Shown: one piece after another, positions 63,701 through 64,000 of the stretch | How the letters are laid out: each line of letters starts with the position of its first letter | Position numbering within the stretch: the first letter of the stretch is position 1 | From: Phaeosaccion multiseriatum | Taxonomy: Eukaryota > Ochrophyta, other classes | Length of the DNA stretch: 64,000 bases | NCBI GenBank assembly: GCA_965112735.1 | Contig: OZ218961.1 | Span: forward strand, 2,852,001-2,916,000 | Direction of reading: 5' to 3' | Notes under the pieces: generated by a model | The model's database searches: none | What the model was told of the DNA's origin: nothing | Seen by the model: the letters and a program-made list of their open reading frames with translations, nothing else | Translations under genes and position numbers: made by a program

Positions 63701-64000
63701 GTATTAGTATTAGTAGTAGTAGGAGTAGTAGAAGAAGAGGTGGTGGTAGTAGTAGTAGTAGTGGTAGTAGTAGGCCTCTCCCTCTCTCCCTCCCTCCCCC
63801 CCTCCCCCCGTCCCCGTGCCGGCTCTGACGTGTCTGACTGCCTGACTGTCTGCCACTCAGGTGCCCACCCGCTCGTCCAGCAACCAACGCTACGTGCCCG
63901 AGGTTGATCGCATAGTGCTGGGCGACAAGGTGACCCACAGAACATTCATCAGCACAGCAGGGGTACGCAAGACCGCCATCACCACAAGAGTCATGCAGTG
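62640..64000 (+). CDS. TOP6A: SPO11-3/TOP6A: topoisomerase VI subunit A-like protein (5' part)
   Basis: Exons 62640-62744, 62883-63405 and 63861 to beyond the window end. The N-terminus is a long acidic and lysine-rich extension (NDDEDEDDQQEQEG, KGKGKGKAKAVPKK), probably disordered. The conserved part starts at IERVAVQVVRSILAGKGFSY and continues RSSSNQRYVPEVDRIVLGDK and GVRKTAITTRVMQ, the start of the Spo11/TopoVI-A fold. The RSSSNQ-YVPE-DRIVL block matches plant-type SPO11-3/TOP6A better than meiotic SPO11-1. With subunit B this enzyme decatenates DNA and supports endoreduplication in plants. The catalytic Tyr lies beyond the window. I treat 62745-62882 as an intron (GTGAGA...CACAG), since read-through would insert an odd hydrophobic segment. 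The TATATAAA at 62633-62640 is too close to the ATG to be its TATA box. Confidence 0.85.
63420..63770 (+). repeat. GTA/AGT trinucleotide array in TOP6A intron
   Basis: About 350 bp of TAGTAG with GGA, GTG and GTC variants, starting soon after the donor at 63406. Confidence 0.9.

Overview
This is a window of nuclear DNA from a eukaryote, most likely a photosynthetic stramenopile (heterokont alga). A compact eustigmatophyte of the Nannochloropsis/Microchloropsis/Monodopsis kind would fit, but the species is an inference. Genes are split by GT-AG introns (one probable GC-AG) that are packed with microsatellites. Several predicted proteins start with a signal peptide ending in an A-x-A-F or x-S-F motif (AQAF, VAAF, ASAF, AEAF, VSF). 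Such motifs are typical of ER-then-plastid bipartite presequences in algae with red secondary plastids. No rRNA, tRNA, CRISPR array or bacterial-style operon was seen.

Layout, left to right: DUF547 protein (-, 3' end outside the window); WD40-like protein (+); eRF1 (-); a very large HPS5-like protein with PDZ and RING-type domains (+, 8.9-22.6 kb); TTI2-like HEAT protein (-); LAS1-like pre-rRNA nuclease (+); plastid DnaJ-type zinc-finger protein (-); stand-alone DNA polymerase beta-type HhH protein (+); an unresolved small gene (-); RagA GTPase (+); small COX14-like membrane protein (-); AlaX-type tRNA editing protein (+); ubiquitin hydrolase (-); small presequence-bearing protein (-); RNase HII (+); RAD51 (-); RAB28-like GTPase (+); HCF173-like SDR/CIA30 plastid protein (-); inward-rectifier K+ channel (+); and the 5' part of SPO11-3/TOP6A (+, runs off the end).

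The strands alternate almost perfectly. Most genes therefore sit in head-to-head pairs sharing 130-670 bp, then tail-to-tail pairs. There is no single pathway. Some genes touch related processes: RagA, TTI2 and the HPS5-like protein relate to TOR and endolysosomal biology, and RAD51, TOP6A, RNase HII and the HhH protein relate to DNA maintenance. I treat this as coincidental unless synteny shows otherwise.

The most notable items are: a 497-bp inverted-repeat element with a perfect 7-bp target duplication; the HPS5-like protein with PDZ and RING additions; a Kir channel with about 350 extra residues inside its cytoplasmic domain; an RNase HII whose GRG substrate-sensing motif is replaced; and CAG-flanked and other short sequence motifs dispersed through exons and introns.
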